Source: Catenuloplanes atrovinosus (GTDB taxonomy: Bacteria; Actinomycetota; Actinomycetes; Mycobacteriales; Micromonosporaceae). Taken from it: a stretch of DNA of 64,000 nucleotides. Under the pieces are notes generated by a model. The model saw nothing but the letters and a program-made list of their open reading frames with translations, was not told the origin of the DNA and ran no database searches. The number at the start of each line of letters is the position of its first letter. Positions within the stretch are counted from its first letter, which is position 1. The stretch is taken from the NCBI RefSeq assembly GCF_031458235.1, contig NZ_JAVDYB010000001.1:558001-622000 (forward strand), given 5' to 3'. The translations under genes and the position numbers were made by a program. Below, piece after piece: positions 33,318 to 42,135 of this stretch.

Positions 33318-34622
33318 ATGTTCCGTACCAGGAAGATAGGGGTTGTCGCGGCCGCACTGGCCGTGACGGCGTCCCTCGGACTCGCGGCCTGCGGCGGCGA
33401 CGACTCCGGCGACTCCGGCGACGGCAAGACCCTGAGGCTGTGGCACTACGAGGGGCCGAACAGCGCGATGGGCATCGCCTGGGCCAAGGCGATCGAGGAC
33501 TTCAAGGCGTCCCACCCGGGCGTCGAGGTCGTCTACGAGGAGAAGGGCTTCGAGCAGATCCGGCAGAACGCCGGCATGATCCTGAACTCGAACGAGGCCC
33601 CGGACCTCATGGAGTACAACAAGGGCAACGCCAGCGCCGGTCTGCTGTCCAAGCAGGGTCTCCTGACGGACATGACCGAGGAGGTCACCAAGCGCGGCTG
33701 GGACAAGAAGATCCCGGCGAGCATCGCGACCACGTCCAAGTACGACCAGAACGGCGTCATGGGCGGCGACAAGTGGTACGGCGTCACGAACTACGGCGAG
33801 TACGTGATGGTCTACTACAACAAGGACGAGTTCAAGCGGCTCAACCTGCAGGTGCCGACCACGCTGGCCGAGTTCGAGACGGTCATGCAGAAGTTCAAGG
33901 ACGACGGTAAGACCCCGCTCGCGGTCGGCGGCGCGGAGTACCCGGCGCAGCAGATCTTCTACCAGCTCGCGCTCTCCCAGGCGACGAACACGTTCGTCGA
34001 CGACTTCCAGCTCTACAAGAACAAGGTCAACTTCCAGGGCCCGGAGATGACGTACGGCGCGACCAAGTTCGCCGAGTGGGTCAGCAAGGGCTACATCGCG
34101 AAGGACTCGGCCGGCGTCAAGGCCGAGGACATGGGCGTCAACTTCATCCAGGGCAAGTCGCCCATCCTGATCTCCGGCTCCTGGTGGTACGGCCGCTTCA
34201 GCGACGAGATCAAGTACGACTGGGGCACGTTCCTGTTCCCGGGCAACACGCTGCAGGCCGGCTCCGGCGGCAACCTCTGGGTCATCCCGACCAGCGCGAA
34301 GAACAAGTCGCTGGCGTACGACTTCATCGAGATCACGATGAAGCCGGAGATCCAGGCGCTGCTCGGCAACTCCGGCGGCGTCCCGATCGGTGCCGACGCG
34401 TCCGCGATCACGGACGCGAAGAACAAGGAGCTGATCGAGAACTTCAACAAGATCAATGCTGCGAACGGCCTCGCGTTCTACCCGGACTGGCCGGCGCCCG
34501 GCTACTACGACGTGCTGGTGGCGGGCATGCAGAACCTGATCAACGGTTCCAAGACCCCGCAGGCGGTCCTCGACGAGATCGCCACGCCGTACAACGACAA
34601 CCTCGCCAGCATCGGCAAGTAG
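33318..34622 (+). CDS. sugar ABC transporter substrate-binding lipoprotein (xyloside-type)
   Basis: A 434-aa family 1 extracellular solute-binding protein. Lipobox GLAACGG (Cys25), then TLRLWHYEGPNSAMGIAWAK and EEKGFEQIRQNAGMILNS. The start is set by AGGAGG 7 nt upstream of ATG 33318. Downstream genes (two permeases, GH31 alpha-xylosidase) suggest xylose-containing oligosaccharides as ligand. No ATPase is encoded nearby, so a shared MsiK-type ATPase probably powers it (established for Streptomyces sugar importers; inference here). Confidence 0.9.
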   Translation: MFRTRKIGVVAAALAVTASLGLAACGGDDSGDSGDGKTLRLWHYEGPNSAMGIAWAKAIEDFKASHPGVEVVYEEKGFEQIRQNAGMILNSNEAPDLMEYNKGNASAGLLSKQGLLTDMTEEVTKRGWDKKIPASIATTSKYDQNGVMGGDKWYGVTNYGEYVMVYYNKDEFKRLNLQVPTTLAEFETVMQKFKDDGKTPLAVGGAEYPAQQIFYQLALSQATNTFVDDFQLYKNKVNFQGPEMTYGATKFAEWVSKGYIAKDSAGVKAEDMGVNFIQGKSPILISGSWWYGRFSDEIKYDWGTFLFPGNTLQAGSGGNLWVIPTSAKNKSLAYDFIEITMKPEIQALLGNSGGVPIGADASAITDAKNKELIENFNKINAANGLAFYPDWPAPGYYDVLVAGMQNLINGSKTPQAVLDEIATPYNDNLASIGK

Positions 34623-34636
34623 CAGCACCGGCACCG

Positions 34637-34666
34637 CGCCGGCGGCCTCGGATCGGGCCGCCGGCG
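34637..34666 (+). terminator. intercistronic hairpin between binding protein and permease genes
   Basis: CGCCGGCGGCC (34637-34647), an 8-nt loop, and the exact complement (34656-34666). Its position right after the binding protein gene fits a partial terminator or mRNA stabiliser giving excess binding protein. Confidence 0.65.
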
Positions 34667-34698
34667 TGGGGCCGTCACTGAAAGGCTCCCCCCTCACC

Positions 34699-35610
34699 AT
34701 GGCCAATACCCGGTCCCGGCGGGGTGGCAAGGGCGGTTACCTGCTCTTCCTGCTCCCCGGCGTGCTGCTCTTCACCGCCGTCATCGTCATTCCGCTGATC
34801 ATGAATATCGGGATCAGCTTCACCCGCTGGCAGGGCATCGGCACCCCGCAGTGGATCGGACTGGACAACTACGACCGGCTCATCCACGACGCCAACTTCT
34901 GGGCGTCCTTCCGGAACATCATCTTCATCATCGTGGCGATGGTGGTCATCCCCACGCTGCTCGGACTCTTCCTCGCCGCGGTCCTCTTCGACTACGTCGG
35001 CAAGCGGATCGGCCCGGGTACGGCCAGCGTCTTCCGCTCCGGCCTGTACCTGCCTCAGGTGCTGCCGGTCGCGGTCACCGGCATCGTCTGGGGCTGGTTC
35101 CTCAACTCCAGCACCGGTGTGTTCAACTCCATTCTGGACAGCATCGGGCTCGGCTTCCTCGCGCAGAACTGGCTCGGCGACCCGAAGTGGGCGCTCTGGT
35201 CGGTGATGTTCGTGATGGTGTGGGTCCAGCTCGGCTACCCGGTCGTGATGTTCATGTCCGGTCTGCAGCGCGTCGACCCGGAGCTCTACGAGGCCGCGGA
35301 CCTGGACGGCGCGGGCTGGTGGCAGAAGTTCACCCGGATCGCGGTCCACCTGATCAAGCCGGAGATCTATGTCGTGCTGGTCACGACCACCATCTCGGCC
35401 CTCAAGATCTTCGGTCAGATCTTCGTGCTGACCCGCGGCGGGCCGGGCAACTCCACGCTGGTCCCGTCCTACTTCGCCTGGCAGAACTTCTTCGAGAAGT
35501 TCAACGCGGGGTACGGCGCCGCGATCTCCACGGTGCTGACGCTGATCATCATCGTGCTGACCTACGTCTTCCTGCGGATCCAGACCGCCGACGAGCGGCG
35601 GGGAGCCTGA
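34699..35610 (+). CDS. sugar ABC transporter permease (MalF-like)
   Basis: A 303-aa permease with six hydrophobic segments (first: GGYLLFLLPGVLLFTAVIVIPLIM) and the EAA loop ELYEAADLDGAGWWQKFTRI. MANTRSRR at 34699 is preferred over the Met at 34666, which lies inside the intercistronic hairpin. Works with the following permease. Confidence 0.9.
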   Translation: MANTRSRRGGKGGYLLFLLPGVLLFTAVIVIPLIMNIGISFTRWQGIGTPQWIGLDNYDRLIHDANFWASFRNIIFIIVAMVVIPTLLGLFLAAVLFDYVGKRIGPGTASVFRSGLYLPQVLPVAVTGIVWGWFLNSSTGVFNSILDSIGLGFLAQNWLGDPKWALWSVMFVMVWVQLGYPVVMFMSGLQRVDPELYEAADLDGAGWWQKFTRIAVHLIKPEIYVVLVTTTISALKIFGQIFVLTRGGPGNSTLVPSYFAWQNFFEKFNAGYGAAISTVLTLIIIVLTYVFLRIQTADERRGA

Positions 35611-35611
35611 T

Positions 35612-36499
35612 ATGTCGACTGACACCGTGACGAAAGCGGCCGGCGAGCCGGTCAAGCCCGTCAAACCCGCCAAGCCCGGCGGGCTCGCCACCAAGACGCT
35701 CGTCCTGGCCGGCCTGACCGTCTTCACCGGCCTCGTGCTCGCACCGTTCCTGGTCGTGCTGATCAACGCGTTCAAGTCCTCGGAGGACTACAGCCAGGGC
35801 GGGCCGCTCGCGCTGCCGTCCAGCATCTACCTCCAGGGCATGATCGATTTCTGGAACCGGGTCGAGTTCGGCGAGAAGCTCTGGAACAGCTTCGTCATCG
35901 CGGCCTCGGTCGCGGTGCTCGCCGTGATCATCAGCGTGCTCAACGCCTACGCGATCGGCATCGGCCGGCTGCGCGGGCGTACCGCGTTCCTGATGTTCTT
36001 CCTGCTGGCCAACCTGCTGCCGCAGGAGGCGCTGGTCTACCCGCTGTACTACCTGTCGAAGCAGTTCGACCTCTACAACACGCGGCTCATGGTGATCATC
36101 ATCTTGACCGCGATCCAGGCCGCGTTCGGCACCTACCTGCTCTCCAGCGTGTTCCGGGACTTCCCGCCGTCGCTGCTGGAGGCCGCGGCGCTGGACGGCG
36201 CCGGCAAGCTGCGCACGCTGATCCGGGTGGTCGTGCCGACCAGCTGGCCGACGCTCTCCGTGCTGTTCACGTTCTTCTTCATCTGGACGTGGAACGAGTT
36301 CTTCCTCCCGCTGATCTTCCTGATCGACAACGACCTCCAGACCGTGCCGCTGGCGCTGGCCGTGCTCCAGGGACAGCGCGAGGTCGACATCACCACCACG
36401 GCCGCGTCCGCGCTGCTCGGCATCGTGCCCGCGGTGCTGTTCTTCCTCATCTTCCAGCGCACGCTGACCCGCGGGGTCATGTCGGGCGCGGTCAAGTGA
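35612..36499 (+). CDS. sugar ABC transporter permease (MalG-like)
   Basis: A 295-aa permease. The N-terminal cytoplasmic tail is Lys/Pro-rich. Six TM segments follow, with the EAA loop SLLEAAALDGAGKLRTLIRV near the C-terminal third. It starts 1 nt after the preceding stop, with GGGGAG as ribosome-binding site. Confidence 0.9.
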   Translation: MSTDTVTKAAGEPVKPVKPAKPGGLATKTLVLAGLTVFTGLVLAPFLVVLINAFKSSEDYSQGGPLALPSSIYLQGMIDFWNRVEFGEKLWNSFVIAASVAVLAVIISVLNAYAIGIGRLRGRTAFLMFFLLANLLPQEALVYPLYYLSKQFDLYNTRLMVIIILTAIQAAFGTYLLSSVFRDFPPSLLEAAALDGAGKLRTLIRVVVPTSWPTLSVLFTFFFIWTWNEFFLPLIFLIDNDLQTVPLALAVLQGQREVDITTTAASALLGIVPAVLFFLIFQRTLTRGVMSGAVK

Positions 36500-36521
36500 C
36501 ACATCCCGGAAGGACCCGGAA

Positions 36522-38798
36522 ATGAAGTTCAGCAACGGCTACTGGCGGATGCGGGACGGGGTGACCCCCATGTACCCGATGGAGGTGCGCGACGTCCAGG
36601 TCACCGGGGACGCGCTGACCGTCTACGCGCCGACCAAGCGGATTCTCACCCGGGGAGACACGCTCAACCTGCCGCTGCTGACCGTGCGCGCGTCCTCGCC
36701 GGCGCCGGGCGTCATCTCGATCAGGACGACGCACTTCGCGGGGCGGCGTCCCCGCACCCCCTCCTTCCAGCTCGCCGATGGCGGCGCCGACGTGCGGATC
36801 GCGGACGGCGAACAGTTCGCGTCGCTGACCAGCGGGGAGCTGACCGTCCGGTTCCACAAGGGCGACCAGTGGAGGCTGGACTTCCTGGCCGAGGGGCGGG
36901 TGCTCACGTCCAGCGGCTACAAGAACCTGGCCGCGCTGGACGTCGAGGGCGAGGGCTCGTACGTGCGGGAGCAACTGCTGCTCGGCGTCGGCGACACGGT
37001 CTACGGGCTGGGCGAGCGGTTCGGGCCGTTCGTGAAGAACGGGCAGGTCGTCGACATCTGGCAGGAGGACGGCGGCACCAGCAGCGAGCAGGCGTACAAG
37101 AACGTCCCGTTCTACCTGACCAACGCGGGGTACGGCGTCTTCGTCAACCACCCCGGCGGCGTCTCGTTCGAGGTGGCGTCCGAGTCGGTGTCCCGGGTCG
37201 GCTTCTCCGTGCCCGGCCAGGAGCTGGAATATCTCGTCATCTACGGCCCGACGCCGAAGGACGTCCTCCGGCGCTACACCTCGCTGACCGGGAAGCCCGC
37301 GCTGCCGCCGGCCTGGTCGTTCGGGCTGTGGCTGTCCACCTCGTTCACCACGGACTACGACGAGGAGACGGTCAACAAGTTCGTCTCCGGGATGGCCGAC
37401 CGCGACCTGCCGCTGTCCGTCTTCCACTTCGACTGCTTCTGGATGCGCGAGTTCCACTGGACCGACTTCGAGTGGGACCCGAAGGTCTTCCCGGACCCGG
37501 TCGGCATGCTCAAGCGGCTCAAGGACCGCGGACTGCGCATCTGCGTGTGGCTCAACCCGTACATCGCGCAGCGGTCCGTGCTGTTCGAGGAGGGCGCGGC
37601 CAACGGCTACCTGCTGAAGACCACCGACGGCGACGTCTGGCAGTGGGACCTGTGGCAGGCCGGCATGGCGCTGGTCGACTTCACCAACCCCGAGGCCCGC
37701 GCCTGGTACGCGTCGAAGCTGCGCGGCCTGCTGGAGATGGGCGTGGACGCGTTCAAGACCGACTTCGGCGAGCGCATCCCGGTCCGCGACGTGGTCTGGC
37801 ACGACGGCTCCGACCCCGAGCGGATGCACAACTACTACACGCACCTTTACAACCAGGTCGTGTTCGACGTGCTCCGGGAGGTGCGCGGCGAGGGTGAGGC
37901 CGTGCTGTTCGCGCGCTCCGCCACCGCGGGCGGCCAGCAGTTCCCGGTGCACTGGGGCGGCGACTGCGAGTCCACGTTCGAGGCGATGGCGGAGAGCCTG
38001 CGCGGCGGGCTGTCGCTGTCCGCGTCCGGCTTCGGGTTCTGGAGCCACGACATGGGCGGCTTCGAGGGCAAGCCGCACCCGGCCGTGTTCAAGCGGTGGA
38101 TCCCGTTCGGCCTGCTCAGCTCGCACAGCCGGTTGCACGGCAGCCAGTCGTACCGGGTGCCCTGGGAGTTCGACGAGGAGGCGGTGGACGTGCTGCGCAC
38201 GTTCACGAAGCTGAAGGCGCGGATCATGCCCTACCTCTTCGGGCAGGCGGTGCAGGCCCACGAGCAGGGCGTACCGGTGATGCGCCCGATGATCGTGGAG
38301 TTCCCGGACGACCTCGCGGTCACGCACGTCGAGCGGCAGTACATGCTCGGCGACGCGCTGCTGGTCGCGCCGGTGTTCAGCGAGGGCGGCGAGACCACGT
38401 TCTACACGCCGGCCGGTTCGTGGACGCATCTGCAGACCGGGGAGACGTTCACCGGCCCGGCCTGGCACCGGCGCACGGTCGGCTTCGGCGAGGTGCCGGT
38501 GCTGGTCAGGCCCGGCACCGTGCTCGCGCTCGGCGCCGTCGACGACCGGCCCGACTACGACTACGCGCGCGGCGTGACGCTGGCCCTCTACGAGCTGCCG
38601 GACGGCGCGGACGTCACGGTCTCGATCCCGGCGGTCGACGGCACCGAGGCGGCCCGGTTCACGGCCGTGCGGACCGGCGACGCGATCACGGTGACCCGGG
38701 TGTCCGGCGAGCCGCTGCCCTGGCGGGTCCGGCTCGGCCACGCGGGCACCCCGGTGGAGCTCTCCGCGGAGACCACCGGCCACGTCGTGACGCTCTAG
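36522..38798 (+). CDS. GH31 alpha-xylosidase (YicI-like)
   Basis: A 758-aa glycoside hydrolase family 31. An N-terminal beta-sandwich (GEGSYVREQLLLGVGDTVYGLGERFGPF) precedes the barrel; PLSVFHFDCFWMREFHWTDFEW is the substrate-recognition strand of alpha-xylosidases. The nucleophile Asp414 is in FKTDFGERIP and the acid/base Asp481 in WGGDCEST. The FxxDCFWM and KTDFGE motifs favour alpha-xylosidase over alpha-glucosidase. No signal peptide is seen, so it acts inside the cell on imported xylosides such as isoprimeverose-type fragments. Last gene of the operon; a strong hairpin follows. Confidence 0.93.
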   Translation: MKFSNGYWRMRDGVTPMYPMEVRDVQVTGDALTVYAPTKRILTRGDTLNLPLLTVRASSPAPGVISIRTTHFAGRRPRTPSFQLADGGADVRIADGEQFASLTSGELTVRFHKGDQWRLDFLAEGRVLTSSGYKNLAALDVEGEGSYVREQLLLGVGDTVYGLGERFGPFVKNGQVVDIWQEDGGTSSEQAYKNVPFYLTNAGYGVFVNHPGGVSFEVASESVSRVGFSVPGQELEYLVIYGPTPKDVLRRYTSLTGKPALPPAWSFGLWLSTSFTTDYDEETVNKFVSGMADRDLPLSVFHFDCFWMREFHWTDFEWDPKVFPDPVGMLKRLKDRGLRICVWLNPYIAQRSVLFEEGAANGYLLKTTDGDVWQWDLWQAGMALVDFTNPEARAWYASKLRGLLEMGVDAFKTDFGERIPVRDVVWHDGSDPERMHNYYTHLYNQVVFDVLREVRGEGEAVLFARSATAGGQQFPVHWGGDCESTFEAMAESLRGGLSLSASGFGFWSHDMGGFEGKPHPAVFKRWIPFGLLSSHSRLHGSQSYRVPWEFDEEAVDVLRTFTKLKARIMPYLFGQAVQAHEQGVPVMRPMIVEFPDDLAVTHVERQYMLGDALLVAPVFSEGGETTFYTPAGSWTHLQTGETFTGPAWHRRTVGFGEVPVLVRPGTVLALGAVDDRPDYDYARGVTLALYELPDGADVTVSIPAVDGTEAARFTAVRTGDAITVTRVSGEPLPWRVRLGHAGTPVELSAETTGHVVTL

Positions 38799-38811
38799 AT
38801 CAACCAAAACA

Positions 38812-38845
38812 CGGCGGGGGTACGGCATGCGCCGTACCCCCGCCG
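38812..38845. terminator. 15-bp stem bidirectional terminator
   Basis: CGGCGGGGGTACGGC (38812-38826), loop ATGC, and exact complement (38831-38845). It sits midway between the convergent alpha-xylosidase and lectin genes. Short T-rich stretches follow on the + side. Confidence 0.88.
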
Positions 38846-38857
38846 CTTTGTGGATCT

Positions 38858-40024
38858 TTACTTGAGCGTGCCACCGAGGTAGGCGAAGGAGCCGTACGGG
38901 CTGCCCGGCGCCCACTGCGACTTCGCGTAGAGCGCGTTGTCGGTGCCGCGCACGAAGACCGCGATCCGCCAGTCGTGGTTGGCGGACGCCTCGATCTCGT
39001 TGGTCAGCACGCCACCCTGGTTGGACCAGTCGGTCCAGCCGGCGCTACCGCTGTTGTGCTGCACGCGGGTGTAGAGCGCGTTGTCCGTGCCCCGCACGAA
39101 GACCTGCAGCTTGCCGCTCTTGTTGATGATCGCGGACGGGTTGCTGGTCAGGACGCCGCCCAGGCTGGCCCAGTTGGTCCAGTTGCCGCTGTTCGGCGAC
39201 ATCTGGCGGCGCGTCCACAGCGCGTTGTCGGTGCCCTTGACGAAGACCTGGATGCGGCCCTTGCCGTCCACCACCGGGGTGGTGTCGCTGGTCAGGCCGC
39301 CGCCGAGGGACTTCCACGGCGTCCAGTTGCCGCTGTTCGCGTAGGACTGGCGGCGGGTCCACAGCGCGTTGTCCGTGCCGCGGGCGAAGATGGTCAGCCG
39401 CTGGTCCTTGTCGAACGACACCGACGTCTCGCTGGTGATCTTGCCACCCAGCGACTGCCAGCTGGTCCAGGACGAGCTGTTGCGGTCCTTCTGGCGCTTG
39501 GTCCAGACCGCGCCGTCCGTGCCCTCACCGAAGACGGTCAGGCGGCGACCCTGGTCCGCGGTGACGGTCGGGTCGCTGTTCAGCACGCCGCCCAGGCTGG
39601 TCCACGAGGTCCAGCTGGAGCTGTTCGCCGAGGTCTGGCGCTTGGTCCAGATCGCGTTGTCGGTGCCCCGCGCGAACACCTGGATCCGCCGGGCCTCGTC
39701 CACGCCGACGCGCGGTGCGCCGGTGATGACGCCGCCGAGGCTGACCCAGTTCGTCCAGGAGCTGGAGCCGCGCTTGATCTGCGTCTTCACGTAGACCGCG
39801 TCGTTGGTGCCGCGGACGAACGCCGACAGGCGGCCGTCGCGGTTGAGCGCGGTGTCGACCGACGGCGTGCCGGCCGGGGAGGCGCTGCGCGCGGTGGCCG
39901 GCGTGGCCTCCGCGATCGGCGCCGCCTGGGCGGGCGCCGAGACGAGACCGCCGCCGAGCAGGGTCAGCGCGGTCGCCGCGACGATCGCGCTCCGTACACG
40001 TCGGGTTGCGAGTGCACCCTCCAT
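38858..40024 (-). CDS. secreted seven-bladed beta-propeller lectin (PLL-like)
   Basis: A 388-aa secreted protein. The signal peptide ends VSAPAQAAP. The mature part contains seven repeats of about 47 residues, each with a strand like RIQVFVRGTDNALW, then W..W.SLGG. The pattern is that of PLL/tachylectin-type seven-bladed beta-propellers, which bind fucose and O-methylated sugars between blades. Placed tail-to-tail with the xyloside operon, it may bind plant or fungal polysaccharide. AAGGAG lies upstream of ATG 40024. Ligand specificity is inferred from fold only. Confidence 0.85.
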   Translation of the reverse strand: MEGALATRRVRSAIVAATALTLLGGGLVSAPAQAAPIAEATPATARSASPAGTPSVDTALNRDGRLSAFVRGTNDAVYVKTQIKRGSSSWTNWVSLGGVITGAPRVGVDEARRIQVFARGTDNAIWTKRQTSANSSSWTSWTSLGGVLNSDPTVTADQGRRLTVFGEGTDGAVWTKRQKDRNSSSWTSWQSLGGKITSETSVSFDKDQRLTIFARGTDNALWTRRQSYANSGNWTPWKSLGGGLTSDTTPVVDGKGRIQVFVKGTDNALWTRRQMSPNSGNWTNWASLGGVLTSNPSAIINKSGKLQVFVRGTDNALYTRVQHNSGSAGWTDWSNQGGVLTNEIEASANHDWRIAVFVRGTDNALYAKSQWAPGSPYGSFAYLGGTLK

Positions 40025-40370
40025 GACGATTCTCCTTCCGGTTCAGGTGGTACGCCGGGCCGGACCGTCCTCGGCGGACGGCTGGTGGAGGCCCGGAAGC
40101 CCGTACCCCTGGTGCTGGCTGGTGATGGTCGAGCCCGAAACGCGCACAATGCCCGTTCTGACCGACCACAACGGAGCGTAATTTGCCGGTGGCCTTTCCG
40201 TGGCGAGTTCATCCCGTCGCCACGCCGCCGTGCCTGTCGCGTAAGTGACACTTAAAGTAAATTGGACGAAATAACGGCATATTAACGGGCGATTAGGCCG
40301 GACGACCGGATGATTTACGGCGAATCGGACCGGTGTCCACGGTGGGCCGTGATACCGCGGGCTTTAGCAT
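40025..40370. other. 346-bp divergent intergenic region
   Basis: It lies between the lectin gene and a membrane protein gene. It contains an AT-rich patch around 40240-40300 and a 13-bp palindrome TAAGTGACACTTA (40242-40254) that could be a regulator site or promoter element. No gene seen. Confidence 0.55.
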
Positions 40371-41030
40371 GTGTCGATGCGGTGGATCTTGTCGCTTCCG
40401 GCCATTGTGGGCGCGGCCTGCGTCGCGGTCGCGGGCGCGATGGCGGCCTCGCCGGGGATCGCGGGCGGGGCTGCGCTCGCCGTGTCGGTGCTGCTCATCG
40501 CGCATCCGGCGGTCGCGCGCGTGCCGGACGCGGCGAGCCGGGTGCTGCTGCGCGGCGTGGCCGGGTTCGTGGGCGCGGCGGTCGTGCTGCGGGTGTCGGA
40601 GTGGTGGCGGTGGCGATCCCCGGACCGGGCGCCGGAGGACCTGGGGCCGCACCGGGCGGAGTACGCGGCCGACCTGCTCACGGTGGGCTGCCTGGCGGTG
40701 GCGGTGGTCTGCGCGGGCGTGGTGATCGGGCGGTCCTGGCGCGGGCGGCGAGTGCCGGTCGCGGTCGCGATGGCGGGCGTGTTCCTGCTGGCCGGGGCCG
40801 CGTGGCGGGCGGTGGTGGCGGCGCGGGTCAGCGGGGAACTGCTCCGGGCCCGCGAGTCGGCGGCGGAACTGGCCAGGGGCGGCGCCTTCGTCCAGGAGGG
40901 GCTGCGGTACTCGCGGACCGCGATGGTCGCGATCGAGGTGTGGCCGGCCGTGCTGGTCGGCGCGATGCTGCTCGGTGCGGTCCTGGCCGTGGCCGCCGGC
41001 GCCCGTCTCGCCGCGGCGGAACGGCGCTGA
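40371..41030 (+). CDS. hypothetical membrane protein
   Basis: A 219-aa protein with about five hydrophobic segments (PAIVGAACVAVAGAMAAS, AALAVSVLLIAHPAVA, LLTVGCLAVAVVCAGVVIG, VAVAMAGVFLLAGAAW, and a C-terminal AVLVGAMLLGAVLAVAAGARL). No family recognised. GTG 40371 or ATG 40377 could be the start. It ends in a tail-to-tail region containing copy B of the dispersed element. Confidence 0.65.
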   Translation: MSMRWILSLPAIVGAACVAVAGAMAASPGIAGGAALAVSVLLIAHPAVARVPDAASRVLLRGVAGFVGAAVVLRVSEWWRWRSPDRAPEDLGPHRAEYAADLLTVGCLAVAVVCAGVVIGRSWRGRRVPVAVAMAGVFLLAGAAWRAVVAARVSGELLRARESAAELARGGAFVQEGLRYSRTAMVAIEVWPAVLVGAMLLGAVLAVAAGARLAAAERR

Positions 41031-41086
41031 CCGTGGGCCTGACCCGGCCACCGCGGGTCCGGCAGGGAGGCCGCCCGCGGCCGGCC

Positions 41087-41135
41087 GGTGCCCGCGGGAG
41101 CACTGGGACATCGGCCACGCCGGACGTGGGAAGAC
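41087..41135 (-). repeat. dispersed intergenic element, copy B
   Basis: Reverse orientation relative to copy A. Read on the minus strand it gives GTCTTCCCACGTCCGGCG ... CAGTGCTCCCGCGGGCA. It lies between the convergent membrane protein gene and the gene at 41190-41954. Confidence 0.75.
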
Positions 41136-41189
41136 GGCTTTCACGATTGTGATGGCCGTGGGTCCGCCACGCGAACGGGACGCGGGTCT

Positions 41190-41954
41190 CTACAGCGTCA
41201 TCATCTTCGCGGCCAGCGCGACCGGCGTCAGGTCGCCGTTGCGCAGTTCCTCGGCCGCGGTGGCCTCACCGATCGTGTCCAGGTGCTCGGCCGCGGTGCG
41301 CAGCGCGCGTTCGTCGCCGCTGAGCAGCTTGCGGGCGATGTGCGTCTGGGCGGCCGTCAGCTTCGCGAACGCGCACGCGTCGAGCGCGGTGATCACGCCC
41401 TCGTTCAGCGTGCCGTCCATCGCCCGGCGCGCGCCGATCTCCAGCAGCCACTTCGGCCACCAGGCGTAGCGGCCGACCAGCCCGCCGTACCGGATGGCCT
41501 CCTCGGGGGAACGGCCGGCCGCCAGCAGGTTGACGGCCAGCTCGGTGTCGAAGCGCTCCAGGCGCAGCGCGGTCATCGCGAGCAGCAGCGTGGGCTGCGC
41601 GCCGAGCAGCGGCTCGGCCCCGGCGGCCGCGCCCGGGTAGTCGCCGCCGACCGCCGCGTTGATCACCCATGCCTCGGTCAGGCGGGTGCTGTCCGCGTCC
41701 ACCCGGTCGAGCGTGTTACGCAGGCGCTGCCGGGCGGCCTGGGCGTCGTCGGCGAGATACTCGTCGAGCGGGCGGAGCAGGTGGCGGTTCACGGTCGCGG
41801 CGGCCAGCTCGATCTCGCGGCGGACCAGCGGATTCGTGATCCTGGGGGCGAGCGCGGTGGTCAGTTCCTCGACGAAGTAGGGCGCGTCGAACTGCGCGGA
41901 CGCGGCGAGCAGCTCCGCCCACCACTCCACCGGATGCGCCGCCCCTTCCTCCAT
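41190..41954 (-). CDS. hypothetical protein, alpha-helical
   Basis: A 254-aa soluble protein, predicted largely helical (AAHPVEWWAELLAASAQFDAP ... GGDYPGAAAGAEPLLGAQPTLLLAMTALRLERFDTELAVNLLAAG). No signal peptide, TM segment or catalytic motif is visible, and I do not recognise the family. It is divergent from citrate synthase with about 180 bp between. It could be an Actinomycetota-restricted hypothetical protein. Confidence 0.6.
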   Translation of the reverse strand: MEEGAAHPVEWWAELLAASAQFDAPYFVEELTTALAPRITNPLVRREIELAAATVNRHLLRPLDEYLADDAQAARQRLRNTLDRVDADSTRLTEAWVINAAVGGDYPGAAAGAEPLLGAQPTLLLAMTALRLERFDTELAVNLLAAGRSPEEAIRYGGLVGRYAWWPKWLLEIGARRAMDGTLNEGVITALDACAFAKLTAAQTHIARKLLSGDERALRTAAEHLDTIGEATAAEELRNGDLTPVALAAKMMTL

Positions 41955-42135
41955 TTGTACGACTATATGGCGAAAAATCGGGCCTTATGTGGGGAAAGGC
42001 TTAGGCGCGGTTACTGGGGTCGTGGCTTGGGTCACGTAACGTATCGCCCGGCGGTAACGTACGGAAAACTCCGACGAAACGACGGTTTCCCCGCCTGGGA
42101 CGCCGTCTCCTGGCGCGACGTGTGAGGAGGGGACG

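Noticed and set aside
36492-38915. 807-aa minus-strand frame
   Set aside because: Antisense to the GH31 alpha-xylosidase; composition (Arg/Val/His/Gly) is typical of the shadow frame of GC-rich genes.
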